64,000 nt of DNA from contig CM046854.1 in assembly GCA_025617745.1 (NCBI GenBank), positions 61,957,606 to 62,021,605 of the forward strand. The letters run 5' to 3'. Shown here piece after piece: positions 10,771 through 24,015 of the stretch. The first letter of the stretch is position 1, and every line of letters begins with the position of its first letter. The stretch is from Heliocidaris erythrogramma (taxonomy: Eukaryota; Echinodermata; Echinoidea; Camarodonta; Echinometridae). The translations under genes were made by a program, and so were the position numbers. Under the pieces are notes generated by a model. It was not told the DNA's origin, ran no database searches, and worked only from the letters and a program-made list of their open reading frames with translations.

Positions 10771-13700
10771 TTTTTCGCCCCTGCCTGGCGTCCACGGTCC
10801 CCTATCTAATGACATGATGACCTTGACCTTGACCCCTCAAGGTCACGGTCAAAAATGGCGCCAAAAATGAATACTAGCTTTTTGACGAACTGAAAGTGGC
10901 CCAAAATCCAAAATTGTTTCACCCCTGCCTGGCGCCCACGGTCCCCGATCTAATGCCATGATGACCTTGACCTTGACCCCTAAAGGTCACGGTCAAAAAT
11001 GGCGCAAAAAATGAATACTAGCTTTTTGACGAACTGGAAGTGGCCCAAAATCCAATTTTTTTTTAATTCTGCCTGGCGCCCACGGTCCCCGATCTAATGC
11101 CATGATGACCTTGACCTTGACCCCTCAAGGTCACGGTCAAAAATGGCGCCAAAATGAATACTAGCTTTTTGACGAACTGAAAGTGGCCCAAAATCCAAAT
11201 TTTTTTCACCCCTGCCTGGCGCCCACGGTCCCCGATCTAATGACATGATGACCTTGACCTTGACCCCTCAAGGTCACGGTCAAAAATGGCGCCAAAAATG
11301 AATACTAGCTTTTTGACGAACTGAAAGTGGCCCAAAATCCAAAATTTGTTCACCCCTGCCTGGCGCCCACAGTCCCCGATCTAATGACATGATGACCTTG
11401 ACCTTGACCCCTCAAGGTCACGGTCAAAAATGGCGCCGAAAATGAATACTAGCTTTTTGACGAACTGAAAGTGGCCCAAAATCCAAAATTTTTTCACCCT
11501 GCCTGGCGCCCACGGTCCCCGATCTAATGCCATGATGACCTTGACCTTGACCCCTAAAGGTCACGGTCAAAAATGGCGCAAAAAATGAATACTAGCTTTT
11601 TGACGAACTGGAAGTGGCCCAAAATCCAATTTTTTTTCACTCCTGCCTGGCGCCCACGGTCCCCGATCTAATGCCATGATGACCTTGACCTTGACCCTCA
11701 AGGTCACGGTCAAAAATGGCGCCAAAAATGAATACTAGCTTTTTGACGAACTGAAAGTGGCCCAAAATCCAAATTTTTTTCACCCCTGCTTTGCGCCACG
11801 GTCCCCTATCTAATGACATGATGACCTTGACCTTGACCCCTCAAGGTCACGGTCAAAAATGGCGCAAAAAATGAATACTAGCTTTTTGACGAACTGAAAG
11901 TGGCCCAAAATCCAAATTTTTTCACCCCTGCCTGGCGCCCACGGTCCCCGATCTAATGCCATGATGACCTTGACCTTGACCCCTCAAGGTCACGGTCAAA
12001 AATGGCGCCAAAAATGAATACTAGCTTTTTGACGAACTGAAAGTGGCCCAAAATCCAAAATTTTTTCACCCCTGCCTGGCGCCCACGGTCCCCGATCTAA
12101 TGCCATGATGACCTTGACCTTGACCCCTAAAGGTCACGGTCAAAAATGGCGCAAAAAATGAATACTAGCTTTTTGACGAACTGGAAGTGGCCCAAAATCC
12201 AATTTTTTTTCACTCCTGCCTGGCGCCCACGGTCCCCGATCTAATGCCATGATGACCTTGACCTTGACCCCTCAAGGTCACGGTCAAAAATGGCGCAAAA
12301 AATGAATACTAGCTTTTTGACATGATGACCTTGACCTTGACCCCTCAAGGTCACGGTCAAAAATGGCGCCAAAAATGAATACTAGCTTTTTGACGAACTG
12401 AAAGTGGCCCAAAATCCAAAATTTGTTCACCCCTGCCTGGCGCCCACAGTCCCCGATCTAATGACATGATGACCTTGACCTTGACCCCTCAAGGTCACGG
12501 TCAAAAATGGCGCCAAAAATGAATACTAGCTTTTTGACGAACTGAAAGTGGCCCAAAATCCAAATTTTTTTCACCCCTGCTTTGCGCCCACGGTCCCCTA
12601 TCTAATGACATGATGACCTTGACCTTGACCCCTCAAGGTCACGGTCAAAAATGGCGCCAAAAATGAATACTAGCTTTTTGACGAACTGAAAGTGGCCCAA
12701 AATCCAAAATTTTTTCACCCCTGCCTGGCGCCCACGGTCCCTGATCTAATGCTATGATGACCTTGACCTTGACCCCTCAAGGTCACGGTCAAAAATGGCG
12801 CCAAAAATGAATACTAGCTTTTTGACGAACTGAAAGTGGCCCAAAATCCAAATTTTTTTCACCCCTGCCTGGCCCCACGGTCCCCGATCTAATGCCATGA
12901 TGACCTTGACCTTGACCCCTCAAGGTCACGGTAAAAAATGGCGCCAAAAATGAATACTAGCTTTTTGACGAACTGAAAGTGGCCCAAAATCCAAAATTTG
13001 TTCACCCCTGCCTGGCGCCCACAGTCCCCGATCTAATGACATGATGACCTTGACCTTGACCCTCAAGGTCACGGTCAAAAATGGCGCCAAAAATGAATAC
13101 TAGCTTTTTGACGAACTGAAAGTGGCCCAAAATCCAAATTTTTTCACCCCTGCCTGGCGCCCACGGTCCCCGATCTAATGCCATGATGACTTTGACCTTG
13201 ACCCTCAAGGTCACGGTTAAAAATGGCGCCAAAAATGAATACTAGCTTTTTGACGAACTGAAAGTGGCCCAAAATCCAAATTTTTTTCACCCCTGCCTGG
13301 CGCCCACGGTCCCCGATCTAATGCCATGATGACCTTGACCTTGACCCCTCAAGGTCACGGTCAAAAATGGCGCAAAAAATGAATATTAGCTTTTTGACGA
13401 ACCGAAAGTGGCCCAAAATCCAAATTTTTTTCACCCCTGCCTGGCGTCCACGGTCCCCTATCTAATGACATGATGACCTTGACCTTGACCCCTCAAGGTC
13501 ACGGTCAAAAATGGCGCCAAAAATGAATACTATCTTTTTGACGAACTGAAAGTGGCCCAAAATCCAAAATTTTTTCACCCCTGCCTGGCGCCCACGGTCC
13601 CTGATCTAATGCTATGATGACCTTGACCTTGGCCCTCAAGGTCACGGTCAAAAATGGCGCCAAAAATGAATACTAGCTTTTTGACGAACTGAAAGTGGCC

Positions 13701-15146
13701 CAAAATCCAAATTTTTTTCACCCCTGCCTGGCGCCCACGGTCCCCGATCTAATGCCATGATGACCTTGACCTTGACCCTCAAGGTCACAGTAAAAAAATG
13801 GCGCCAAAAAGGAATACTAGCTTTTTGACGAACTGAAAGTGGCCCAAAATCCAAAATTTGTTCACCCCTGCCTGGCGCCCACAGTCCCGATCTAATGACA
13901 TGATGACCTTGACCTTGACCCCTCAAGGTCACGGTCAAAAATGGCGCCAAAAATGAATACTAGCTTTTTGACGAACTGAAAGTGGCCCAAAATCCAAATT
14001 TTTTCACCCCTGCCTGGCGCCCACGGTCCCCGATCTAATGCCATGATGACCTTGACCTTGACCCCTAAAGGACACGGTCAAAAATGGCGCAAAAAATGAA
14101 TATTAGCTTTTTGACGAACGAAGGTGGCCCAAAATCCAATTTTTTTCGCCCCTGCCTGGCGTCCACGGTCCCCTATCTAATGACATGATGACCTTGACCT
14201 TGACCCCTCAAGGTCACGGTCAAAAATGGCGCCAAAAATGAATACTAGCTTTTTGACGAACTGAAAGTGGCCCAAAATCCAAAATTGTTTCACCCCTGCC
14301 TGGCGCCCACAGTCCCCGATCTAATGACATGATGACCTTGACCTTGACCCCTCAAGGTCACGGTCAAAAATGGCGCCAAAAATGAATACTAGCTTTTTGA
14401 CGAACTGAAAGTGGCCCAAAATCCAAATTTTTTCACCCCTGCCTGGCGCCCACGGTCCCCGATCTAATGCCATGATGACCTTGACCTTGACCCTAAAGGT
14501 CACGGTCAAAAATGGCGCAAAAAATGAATATTAGCTTTTTGACGAACCGAAGGTGGCCCAAAATCCAATTTTTTTCGCCCTGCCTGGCGTCCACGGTCCC
14601 CTATCTAATGACATGATGACCTTGACCTTGACCCCTCAAGGTCACGGTCAAAAATGGCGCCAAAAATGAATACTAGCTTTTTGACGAACTGAAAGTGGCC
14701 CAAAATCCAAATTTTTTCACCCCTGCCTGGCGCCCACGGTCCCCGATCTAATGACATGATGACTTTGACCTTGACCCCTCAAGGTCACGGTTAAAAATGG
14801 CGCCAAAAATGTATACTAGCTTTTTGACGAACTGAAAGTGGCCCAAAATCCAAATTTTTTTCACCCCTGCCTGGCGCCCACGGTCCCCGATCTAATGCCA
14901 TGATGACCTTGACCTTGACCCTAAAGGTCACGGTCAAAAATGGCGCAAAAAATGAATATTAGCTTTTTGACGAACCGAAAGTGGCCCAAAATCCAATTTT
15001 TTTCGCCCCTGCCTGGCGTCCACGGTCCCCTATCTAATGACATGATGACCTTGACCTTGACCCCTCAAGGTCACGGTCAAAAATGGCGCCAAAAATGAAT
15101 ACTAGCTTTTTGACGAACTGAAAGTGGCCCAAAATCCAAAATTTTT

Positions 15147-18100
15147 TCACCCTGCCTGGCGCCCACGGTCCCTGATGTAATGCCATGATGACCTTGACCT
15201 TGGCCCCTCAAGGTCACGGTCAAAAATGGCGCCAAAAATGAATACTAGCTTTTTGACGAACTGAAAGTGGCCCAAAATCCAAATTTTTTTCACCCCTGCC
15301 TGGCCCCACGGTTCCCGATCTAATGCCACGATGACCTTGACCTTGACCCCTCAAGGTCACGGTCAAAAATGGCGACAAAAATGAATACTAGCTTTTTGAC
15401 GAACTGAAAGTGGCCCAAAATCCAAAATTTGTTCACCCCTGCCTGGCGCCCACGGTCCCCGATCTAATGCCATAATGACCTTGACCTTGACCCCTCAAGG
15501 TCACGGTCAAAAATGGCGCAAAAATGAATACTAGCTTTTTGACGAACTGGAAGTGGCCCAAAATCCAATTTTTTTTAAATTCTGCCTGGCGCCCACGGTC
15601 CCCGATCTAATGCCATGATGACCTTGACCTTGACCCCTCAAGGTCACGGTCAAAAATGGCGCCAAAAATGAATACTAGCTTTTTGACGAACTGAAAGTGG
15701 CCCAAAATCCAAATTTTTTTCACCCCTCCCTGGCGCCCACGGTCCCCGATCTAATGACATGATGACCTTGACCTTGACCCCTCAAGGTCACGGTCAAAAA
15801 TGGCGCGAAAATGAATACTAGCTTTTTGACGAACTTAGAGTGGCCCAAAATCCAAAATTTGTTCACCCCTGCCTGGCGCCCACAGTCCCCGATCTAATGA
15901 CATGATGACCTTGACCTTGACCCTCAAGGTCACGGTCAAAAATGGCGCCAAAAATGAATACTAGCTTTTTGACGAACTGAAAGTGGCCCAAAATCCAAAA
16001 TTTTTTCACCCCTGCCTGGCGCCCACGGTCCCCGATCTAATGACATGATGACTTTGACCTTGACCCTCAAGGTCACGGTTAAAAATGGCGCCAAAAATGT
16101 ATACTAGCTTTTTGACGAACTGAAAGTGGCCCCAAATCCAAATTTTTTTTACCCCTGCCTGGCCCCACGGTCCCCGATCTAATGCCATGATGAACTTGAC
16201 CTTGACCCCTCAAGGTCACGGTCAAAAATGGCGACAAAAATGAATAATAGCTTTTTGACGAGCTGAAAGTGGCCCAAAATCCAAAATTTGTTAACCCCTG
16301 CCTGGCGCCCACGGTCCCCGATCTAATGCCATGATGACCTTGACCTTGACCCCTCAAGGTCACGGTCAAAAATGGCGCCAAAAATGAATACTAGCTTTCT
16401 GACGAACTGAAAGTGGCCCAAAATCCAAATTTTTTTCACCCCTGCCTGGCGCCCACGGTCCCCGATCTAATGACATGATGACCTTGACCTTGACCCCTCA
16501 AGGTCACGGTCAAAAATGGCGCCAAAAATGAATACTAGCTTTTTGACGAACTGAAAGTGGCCCAAAATCCAAAATTTTTTCACCCCTGCCTGGCGCCCAC
16601 GGTCCCCGATCTAATGCCATGATGACCTTGACCTTGGCCCCTCAAGGTCACGGTCAAAAATGGCGCCAAAAATGAATACTAGCTTTTTGACGAACTGAAA
16701 GTGGCCCAAAATCCAAATTTTTTTCACCCCTGCCTGGCGCCCACGGTCCCCGATCTAATGCCATGATGACCTTGACCTTGACCCCTAAAGGTCACGGTCA
16801 AAAATGGCGCCAAAAATGAATATTAGCTTTTTGACGAACCGAAAGTGGCCCAAAATCCAATTTTTTCGCCCCTGCCTGGCGTCCACGGTCCCCTATCTAA
16901 TGACATGATGACCTTGACCTTGACCCCTCAAGGTCACGGTCAAAAATGGCGCCAAAAATGAATACTAGCTTTTTGACGAACTGAAAGTGGCCCAAAATCC
17001 AAATTTTTTCACCCCTGCCTGGCGCCCACGGTCCCCGATCTAATGCCATGATGACCTTGACCTTGGCCCCTCAAGGTCACGGTCAAAAATGGCGCCAAAA
17101 ATGAATACTAGCTTTTTGACGAACTGAAAGTGGCCCAAAATCCAAATTTTTTCACCCCTGCCTGGCCCCACGGTTCCCGATCTAATGCCACGATGACCTT
17201 GACCTTGACCCCTCAAGGTCACGGTCAAAAATGGCGACAAAAATGAATACTAGCTTTTTGACGAACTGAAAGTGGCCCAAAATCCAAAATTTGTTCACCC
17301 CTGCCTGGCGCCCACGGTCCCCGATCTAATGCCATAATGACCTTGACCTTGACCCCTCAAGGTCACGGTCAAAAATGGCGCCAAAAATGAATACTAGCTT
17401 TTTGACGAACTGGAAGTGGCCCAAAATCCAATTTTTTTTAAATTCTGCCTGGCGCCCACGGTCCCCGATCTAATGCCATGATGACCTTGACCTTGACCCC
17501 TCAAGGTCACGGTCAAAAATGGCGCCAAAAATGAATACTAGCTTTTTGACGAACTGAAAGTGGCCCAAAATCCAAATTTTTTTCACCCCTCCCTGGCGCC
17601 CACGGTCCCCGATCTAATGACATGATGACCTTGACCTTGACCCCTCAAGGTCACGGTCAAAAATGGCGCCGAAAATGAATACTAGCTTTTTGACGAACTT
17701 AGAGTGGCCCAAAATCCAAAATTTGTTCACCCCTGCCTGGCGCCCACAGTCCCCGATCTAATGACATGATGACCTTGACCTTGACCCCTCAAGGTCACGG
17801 TCAAAAATGGCGCCAAAAATGAATACTAGCTTTTTGACGAACTGAAAGTGGCCCAAAATCCAAAATTTTTTCACCCCTGCCTGGCGCCCACGGTCCCCGA
17901 TCTAATGACATGATGACTTTGACCTTGACCCCTCAAGGTCACGGTCAAAAATGGCGCCAAAAATGTATACTAGCTTTTTGACGAACTGAAAGTGGCCCCA
18001 AATCCAAATTTTTTTTACCCCTGCCTGGCGCCCACGGTCCCCGATCTAATGCCATGATGAACTTGACCTTGACCCCTCAAGGTCACGGTCAAAAATGGCG

Positions 18101-18600
18101 ACAAAAATGAATAATAGCTTTTTGACGAGCTGAAAGTGGCCCAAAATCCAAAATTTGTTAACCCCTGCCTGGCGCCCACGGTCCCGATCTAATGCCATAA
18201 TGACCTTGACCTTGACCCCTCAAGGTCACGGTCAAAAATGGCGCCAAAAATGAATACTAGCTTTCTGACGAACTGAAAGTGGCCCAAAATCCAAATTTTT
18301 TTCACCCCTGCCTGGCGCCCACGGTCCCCGATCTAATGACATGATGACCTTGACCTTGACCCCTCAAGGTCACGGTCAAAAATGGCGCCAAAAATGAATA
18401 CTAGCTTTTTGACGAACTGAAAGTGGCCCAAAATCCAAAATTTTTTCACCCCTGCCTGGCGCCCACGGTCCCCGATCTAATGCCATGATGACCTTGACCT
18501 TGGCCCCTCAAGGTCACGGTCAAAAATGGCGCCAAAAATGAATACTAGCTTTTTGACGAACTGAAAGTGGCCCAAAATCCAAATTTTTTTCACCCCTGCC
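15147..18600 (+). repeat. Higher-order duplication, about 1862 bp (13 monomers)
   Basis: The rare sequence GGTTCCCGATCTAATGCCACG lies at about 15310 and 17172. GAACTTAGAGTGG, ATGAACTTGACC, GACGAGCTGAAAG, TTTGTTAACCCC and AGCTTTCTGACG follow in the same order in both blocks, at offsets of 1862-1866 bp. Two adjacent 13-monomer blocks are therefore recent copies. Confidence 0.88.
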
Positions 18601-19999
18601 TGGCCCCCACGGTCCCCGATCTAATGCCATGATGACCTTGACCTTGACCCCTCAAGGTCACGGTCAAAAATGGCGACAAAAATGAATACTAGCTTTTTGA
18701 CGAACTGAAAGTGGCCCAAAATCCAAAATTTTTTCACCCCTGCCTGGCGCCCACGGTCCCCGATCTAATGCCATAATGACCTTGACCTTGACCCCTCAAG
18801 GTCACGGTCAAAAATGGCGCCAAAAATGAATACTAGCTTTTTGACGAACTGAAAGTGGCCCAAAATCCAAATTTTTTCACCCCTGCCTGGCGCCCACGGT
18901 CCCCGATCTAATGCCATGATGACTTTGACCTTGACCCCTCAAGGTCACGGTTAAAAATGGCGCCAAAAATGTATACTAGCTTTTTGACGAACTGAAAGTG
19001 GCCCAAAATCCAAATTTTTTTTACCCCTGCCTGGCCCCCACGGTCCCCGATCTAATGCCATGATGAACTTGACCTTGACCCCTCAAGGTCACGGTCAAAA
19101 ATGGCGCCAAAAATGAATACTAGCTTTTTGACGAACTGAAAGTGGCCCAAAATCAAAAATTTTTTCACCCCTGCCTGGCGCCCACGGTCCCCGATCTAAT
19201 GACATGATGACCTTGACCTTGACCCTCAAGGTCACGGTCAAAAATGGCGCCAAAAATGAATACTAGCTTTTTGACGAACTGAAAGTGGCCAAAAATCCAA
19301 AATTTTTTCACCCCTGCCTGGCGCCCACGGTCCCCGATCTAATGCCATGATGACCTTGACCTTGACCCCTCAAGGTCACGGTCAAAAATGGCGCCAAAAA
19401 TGAATACTAGCTTTTTGACGAACTGAAAGTGGCCCAAAATCCAATTTTTTTCACCCCTGCCTGGCGCCCACGGTCCCCGATCTAATGACATGATGACCTT
19501 GACCTTGACCCCTCAAGGTCACGGTCAAAAATGGCGCCGAAAATGAATACTAGCTTTTTGACGAACTGAAAGTGGCCCAAAATCCAAAATTTGTTCACCC
19601 CTGCCTGGCGCCCACAGTCCCCGATCTAATGACATGATGACCTTGACCTTGACCCCTCAAGGTCACGGTCAAAAATGGCGCCGAAAATGAATACTAGCTT
19701 TTTGACGAACTGAAAGTGGCCCAAAATCCAAAATTTTTTCACCCCTGCCTGGCGCCCACGGTCCCCGATCTAATGCCATGATGACCTTGACCTTGACCCC
19801 TCAAGGTCACGGTCAAAAATGGCGCAAAAAATGAATACTAGCTTTTTGACGAACTGGAAGTGGCCCAAAATCCAATTTTTTTTAAATTCTGCCTGGCGCC
19901 CACGGTCCCCGATCTAATGCCATGATGACCTTGACCTTGACCCCTCAAGGTCACGGTCAAAAATGGCGCCAAAAATGAATACTAGCTTTTTGACGAACT

Positions 20000-22900
20000 G
20001 AAAGTGGCCCAAAATCCAAATTTTTTTCACCCCTCCCTGGCGCCCACGGTCCCCGATCTAATGACATGATGACCTTGACCTTGACCCCTCAAGGTCACGG
20101 TCAAAAATGGCGCCGAAAATGAATACTAGCTTTTTGACGAACTGAAAGTGGCCCAAAATCCAAAATTTGTTCACCCCTGCCTGGCGCCCACAGTCCCCGA
20201 TCTAATGACATGATGACCTTGACCTTGACCCCTCAAGGTCACGGTCAAAAATGGCGCCAAAAATGAATACTAGCTTTTTGACGAACTGAAAGTGGCCCAA
20301 AATCCAAAATTTTTTCACCCCTGCCTGGCGCCCACGGTCCCCGATCTAATGCCATGATGACCTTGACCTTGACCCCTAAAGGTCACGGTCAGAAATGGCG
20401 CAAAAAATGAATACTAGCTTTTTGACGAACTGGAAGTGGCCCAAAATCCAATTTTTTTTCACTCCTGCCTGGCGCCCACGGTCCCCGATCTAATGACATG
20501 ATGACCTTGACCTTGACCCCTCAAGGTCACGGTAAAAAATGGCGCCAAAAATGAATAATAGCTTTTTGACGAACTGAAAGTGGCCCAAAATCCAAATTTT
20601 TTCATTCTCCCCTGCTTTGCGCCCACGGTCCCCTATCTAATGACATGATGACCTTGACCTTGACCCCTCAAGGTCACGGTCAAAAATGGCGCAAAAAATG
20701 AATACTAGCTTTTTGACGAACTGGAAGTGGCCCAAAATCCAATTTTTTTTAAATTCTGCCTGGCGCCCACGGTCCCCGATCTAATGCCATGATGACCTTG
20801 ACCTTGACCCCTCAAGGTCACGGTCAAAAATGGCGCCAAAAATGAATACTAGCTTTTTGACGAACTGAAAGTGGCCCAAAATCCAAATTTTTTTCACCCC
20901 TGCCTGGCGCCCACAGTCCCCGATCTAATGACATGATGACCTTGACCTTGACCCCTCAAGGTCACGGTCAAAAATGGCGCCAAAAATGAATACTAGCTTT
21001 TTGACTAACTGAAAGTGGCCAAAAATCCAAAATTTTTTCACCCCTGCCTGGCGCCCACGGTCCCCGATCTAATGCCATGATGACCTTGACCTTGACCCCT
21101 CAAGGTCACATTCAAAAATGGCGCCAAAAATGAATACTAGCTTTTTGACGAACTGAAAGTGGCCCAAAATCCAATTTTTTTCACCCCTGCCTGGCGCCCA
21201 CGGTCCCCGATCTAATGCCATGATGACCTTGACCTTGACCCCTCAAGGTCACGGTCAAAAATGGCGCCAAAAATGAATACTAGCTTTTTGACGAACTGAA
21301 AGTGGCCCAAAATCCAAAATTTTTTCACCCCTGCCTGGCGCCCACAGTCCCCGATCTAATGACATGATGACCTTGACCTTGACCCCTCAATGTAACGGTC
21401 AAAAATGGCGCCAAAAATGAATACTAGCTTTTTGACGAACTGAAAGTGGCCCAAAATCCAAAATTTTTTCACCCCTGCCTGGCGCCCACGGTCCCCGATC
21501 TAATGCCATGATGACTTTGACCTTGACCCCTCAAGGTCACGGTCAAAAATGGCGCCAAAAATGTATACTAGCTTTTTGACGAACTGAAAGTGGCCCAAAA
21601 TCCAAATTTTTTTTACCCCTGCCTGGCCCCCACGGTCCCCGATCTAATGCCATGATGAACTTGACCTTGACCCCTCAAGGTCACGGTCAAAAATGGCGCC
21701 AAAAATGAATACTAGCTTTTTGACGAACTGAAAGTGGCCCAAAATCAAAAATTTGTTCACCCCTGCCTGGCGCCCACAGTCCCCGATCTAATGACATGAT
21801 GACCTTGACCTTGACCCCTCAAGGTCACGGTCAAAAATGGCGCCAAAAATGAATACTAGCTTTTTGACGAACTGAAAGTGGCCAAAAATCCAAAATTTTT
21901 TCACCCCTGCCTGGCGCCCACGGTCCCCGATCTAATGCCATGATGACCTTGACCTTGACCCCTCAAGGTCACAGTCAAAAATGGCGCCAAAAATGAATAC
22001 TAGCTTTTTGACGAACTGAAAGTGGCCCAAAATCCAATTTTTTTCACCCCTGCCTGGCGCCCACGGTCCCCGATCTAATGACATGATGACCTTGACCTTG
22101 ACCCCTCAAGGTCACGGTCAAAAATGGCGCCAAAAATGAATACTAGCTTTTTGACGAACTGAAAGTGGCCCAAAATCCAAAATTTGTTCACCCCTGCCTG
22201 GCGCCCACAGTCCCCGATCTAATGACATGATGACCTTGACCTTGACCCCTCAAGGTCACGGTCAAAAATGGCGCCAAAAATGAATACTAGCTTTTTGACG
22301 AACTGAAAGTGGCCCAAAATCCAAAATTTTTTCACCCCTGCCTGGCGCCCACGGTCCCCGATCTAATGCCATGATGACCTTGACCTTGACCCCTAAAGGT
22401 CACGGTCAAAAATGGCGCAAAAAATGAATACTAGCTTTTTGACGAACTGGAAGTGGCCCAAAATCCAATTTTTTTTAAATTCTGCCTGGCGCCCACGGTC
22501 CCCGATCTAATGCCATGATGACCTTGACCTTGACCCCTCAAGGTCACGGTCAAAAATGGCGCCAAAAATGAATACTAGCTTTTTGACGAACTGAAAGTGG
22601 CCCAAAATCCAAATTTTTTTCACCCCTCCCTGGCGCCCACGGTCCCCGATCTAATGACATGATGACCTTGACCTTGACCCCTCAAGGTCACGGTCAAAAA
22701 TGGCGCCGAAAATGAATACTAGCTTTTTGACGAACTGAAAGTGGCCCAAAATCCAAAATTTGTTCACCCTGCCTGGCGCCCACAGTCCCCGATCTAATGA
22801 CATGATGACCTTGACCTTGACCCCTCAAGGTCACGGTCAAAAATGGCGCCAAAAATGAATACTAGCTTTTTGACGAACTGAAAGTGGCCCAAAATCCAAA

Positions 22901-24015
22901 ATTTTTTCACCCCTGCCTGGCGCCCACGGTCCCCGATCTAATGCCATGATGACCTTGACCTTGACCCCTAAAGGTCACGGTCAGAAATGGCGCAAAAAAT
23001 GAATACTAGCTTTTTGACGAACTGGAAGTGGCCCAAAATCCAATTTTTTTTCACTCCTGCCTGGCGCCCACGGTCCCCGATCTAATGCCATGATGACCTT
23101 GACCTTGACCCCTCAAGGTCACGGTCAAAAATGGCGCCAAAAATGAATAATAGCTTTTTGACGAACTGAAAGTGGCCCAAAATCCAAATTTTTTTCACCC
23201 CTGCTTTGCGCCCACGGTCCCCTATCTAATGACATGATGACCTTGACCTTGACCCCTCAAGGTCACGGTCAAAAATGGCGCAAAAAATGAATACTAGCTT
23301 TTTGACGAACTGGAAGTGGCCCAAAATCCAATTTTTTTTAAATTCTGCCTGGCGCCCACGGTCCCCGATCTAATGCCATGATGACCTTGACCTTGACCCC
23401 TCAAGGTCACGGTCAAAAATGGCGCCAAAAATGAATACTAGCTTTTTGACGAACTGAAAGTGGCCCAAAATCCAAATTTTTTTCACCCCTCCCTGGCGCC
23501 CACAGTCCCCGATCTAATGACATGATGACCTTGACCTTGACCCCTCAAGGTCACGGTCAAAAAATGGCGCCAAAAATGAATACTAGCTTTTTGACTAACT
23601 GAAAGTGGCCAAAAATCCAAAATTTTTTCACCCCTGCCTGGCGCCCACGGTCCCCGATCTAATGCCATGATGACCTTGACCTTGACCCCTCAAGGTCACA
23701 TTCAAAAATGGCGCCAAAAATGAATACTAGCTTTTTGACGAACTGAAAGTGGCCCAAAATCCAATTTTTTTCACCCCTGCCTGGCGCCCACGGTCCCTGA
23801 TCTAATGACATGATGACCTTGACCTTGACCCCTCAAGGTCACGGTCAAAAATGGCGCCGAAAATGAATACTAGCTTTTTGACGAACTGAAAGTGGCCCAA
23901 AATCCAAAATTTGTTCACCCCTGCCTGGCGCCCACAGTCCCCGATCTAATGACATGATGACCTTGACCTTGACCCCTCAATGTAACGGTCAAAAATGGCG
24001 CCGAAAATGAATACT
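20000..24015 (+). repeat. Higher-order duplication, about 2590 bp (18 monomers)
   Basis: Private variants recur at a constant offset: GGTCAGAAATGGCGC at 20388 and 22980, GACTAACTGAAAG near 21003 and 23593, CAAGGTCACATTC at 21101 and 23691, and CCCTCAATGTAACGG at 21384 and 23974. The offsets are 2590-2592 bp. Differences between the blocks are few, mainly small indels. Confidence 0.88.
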
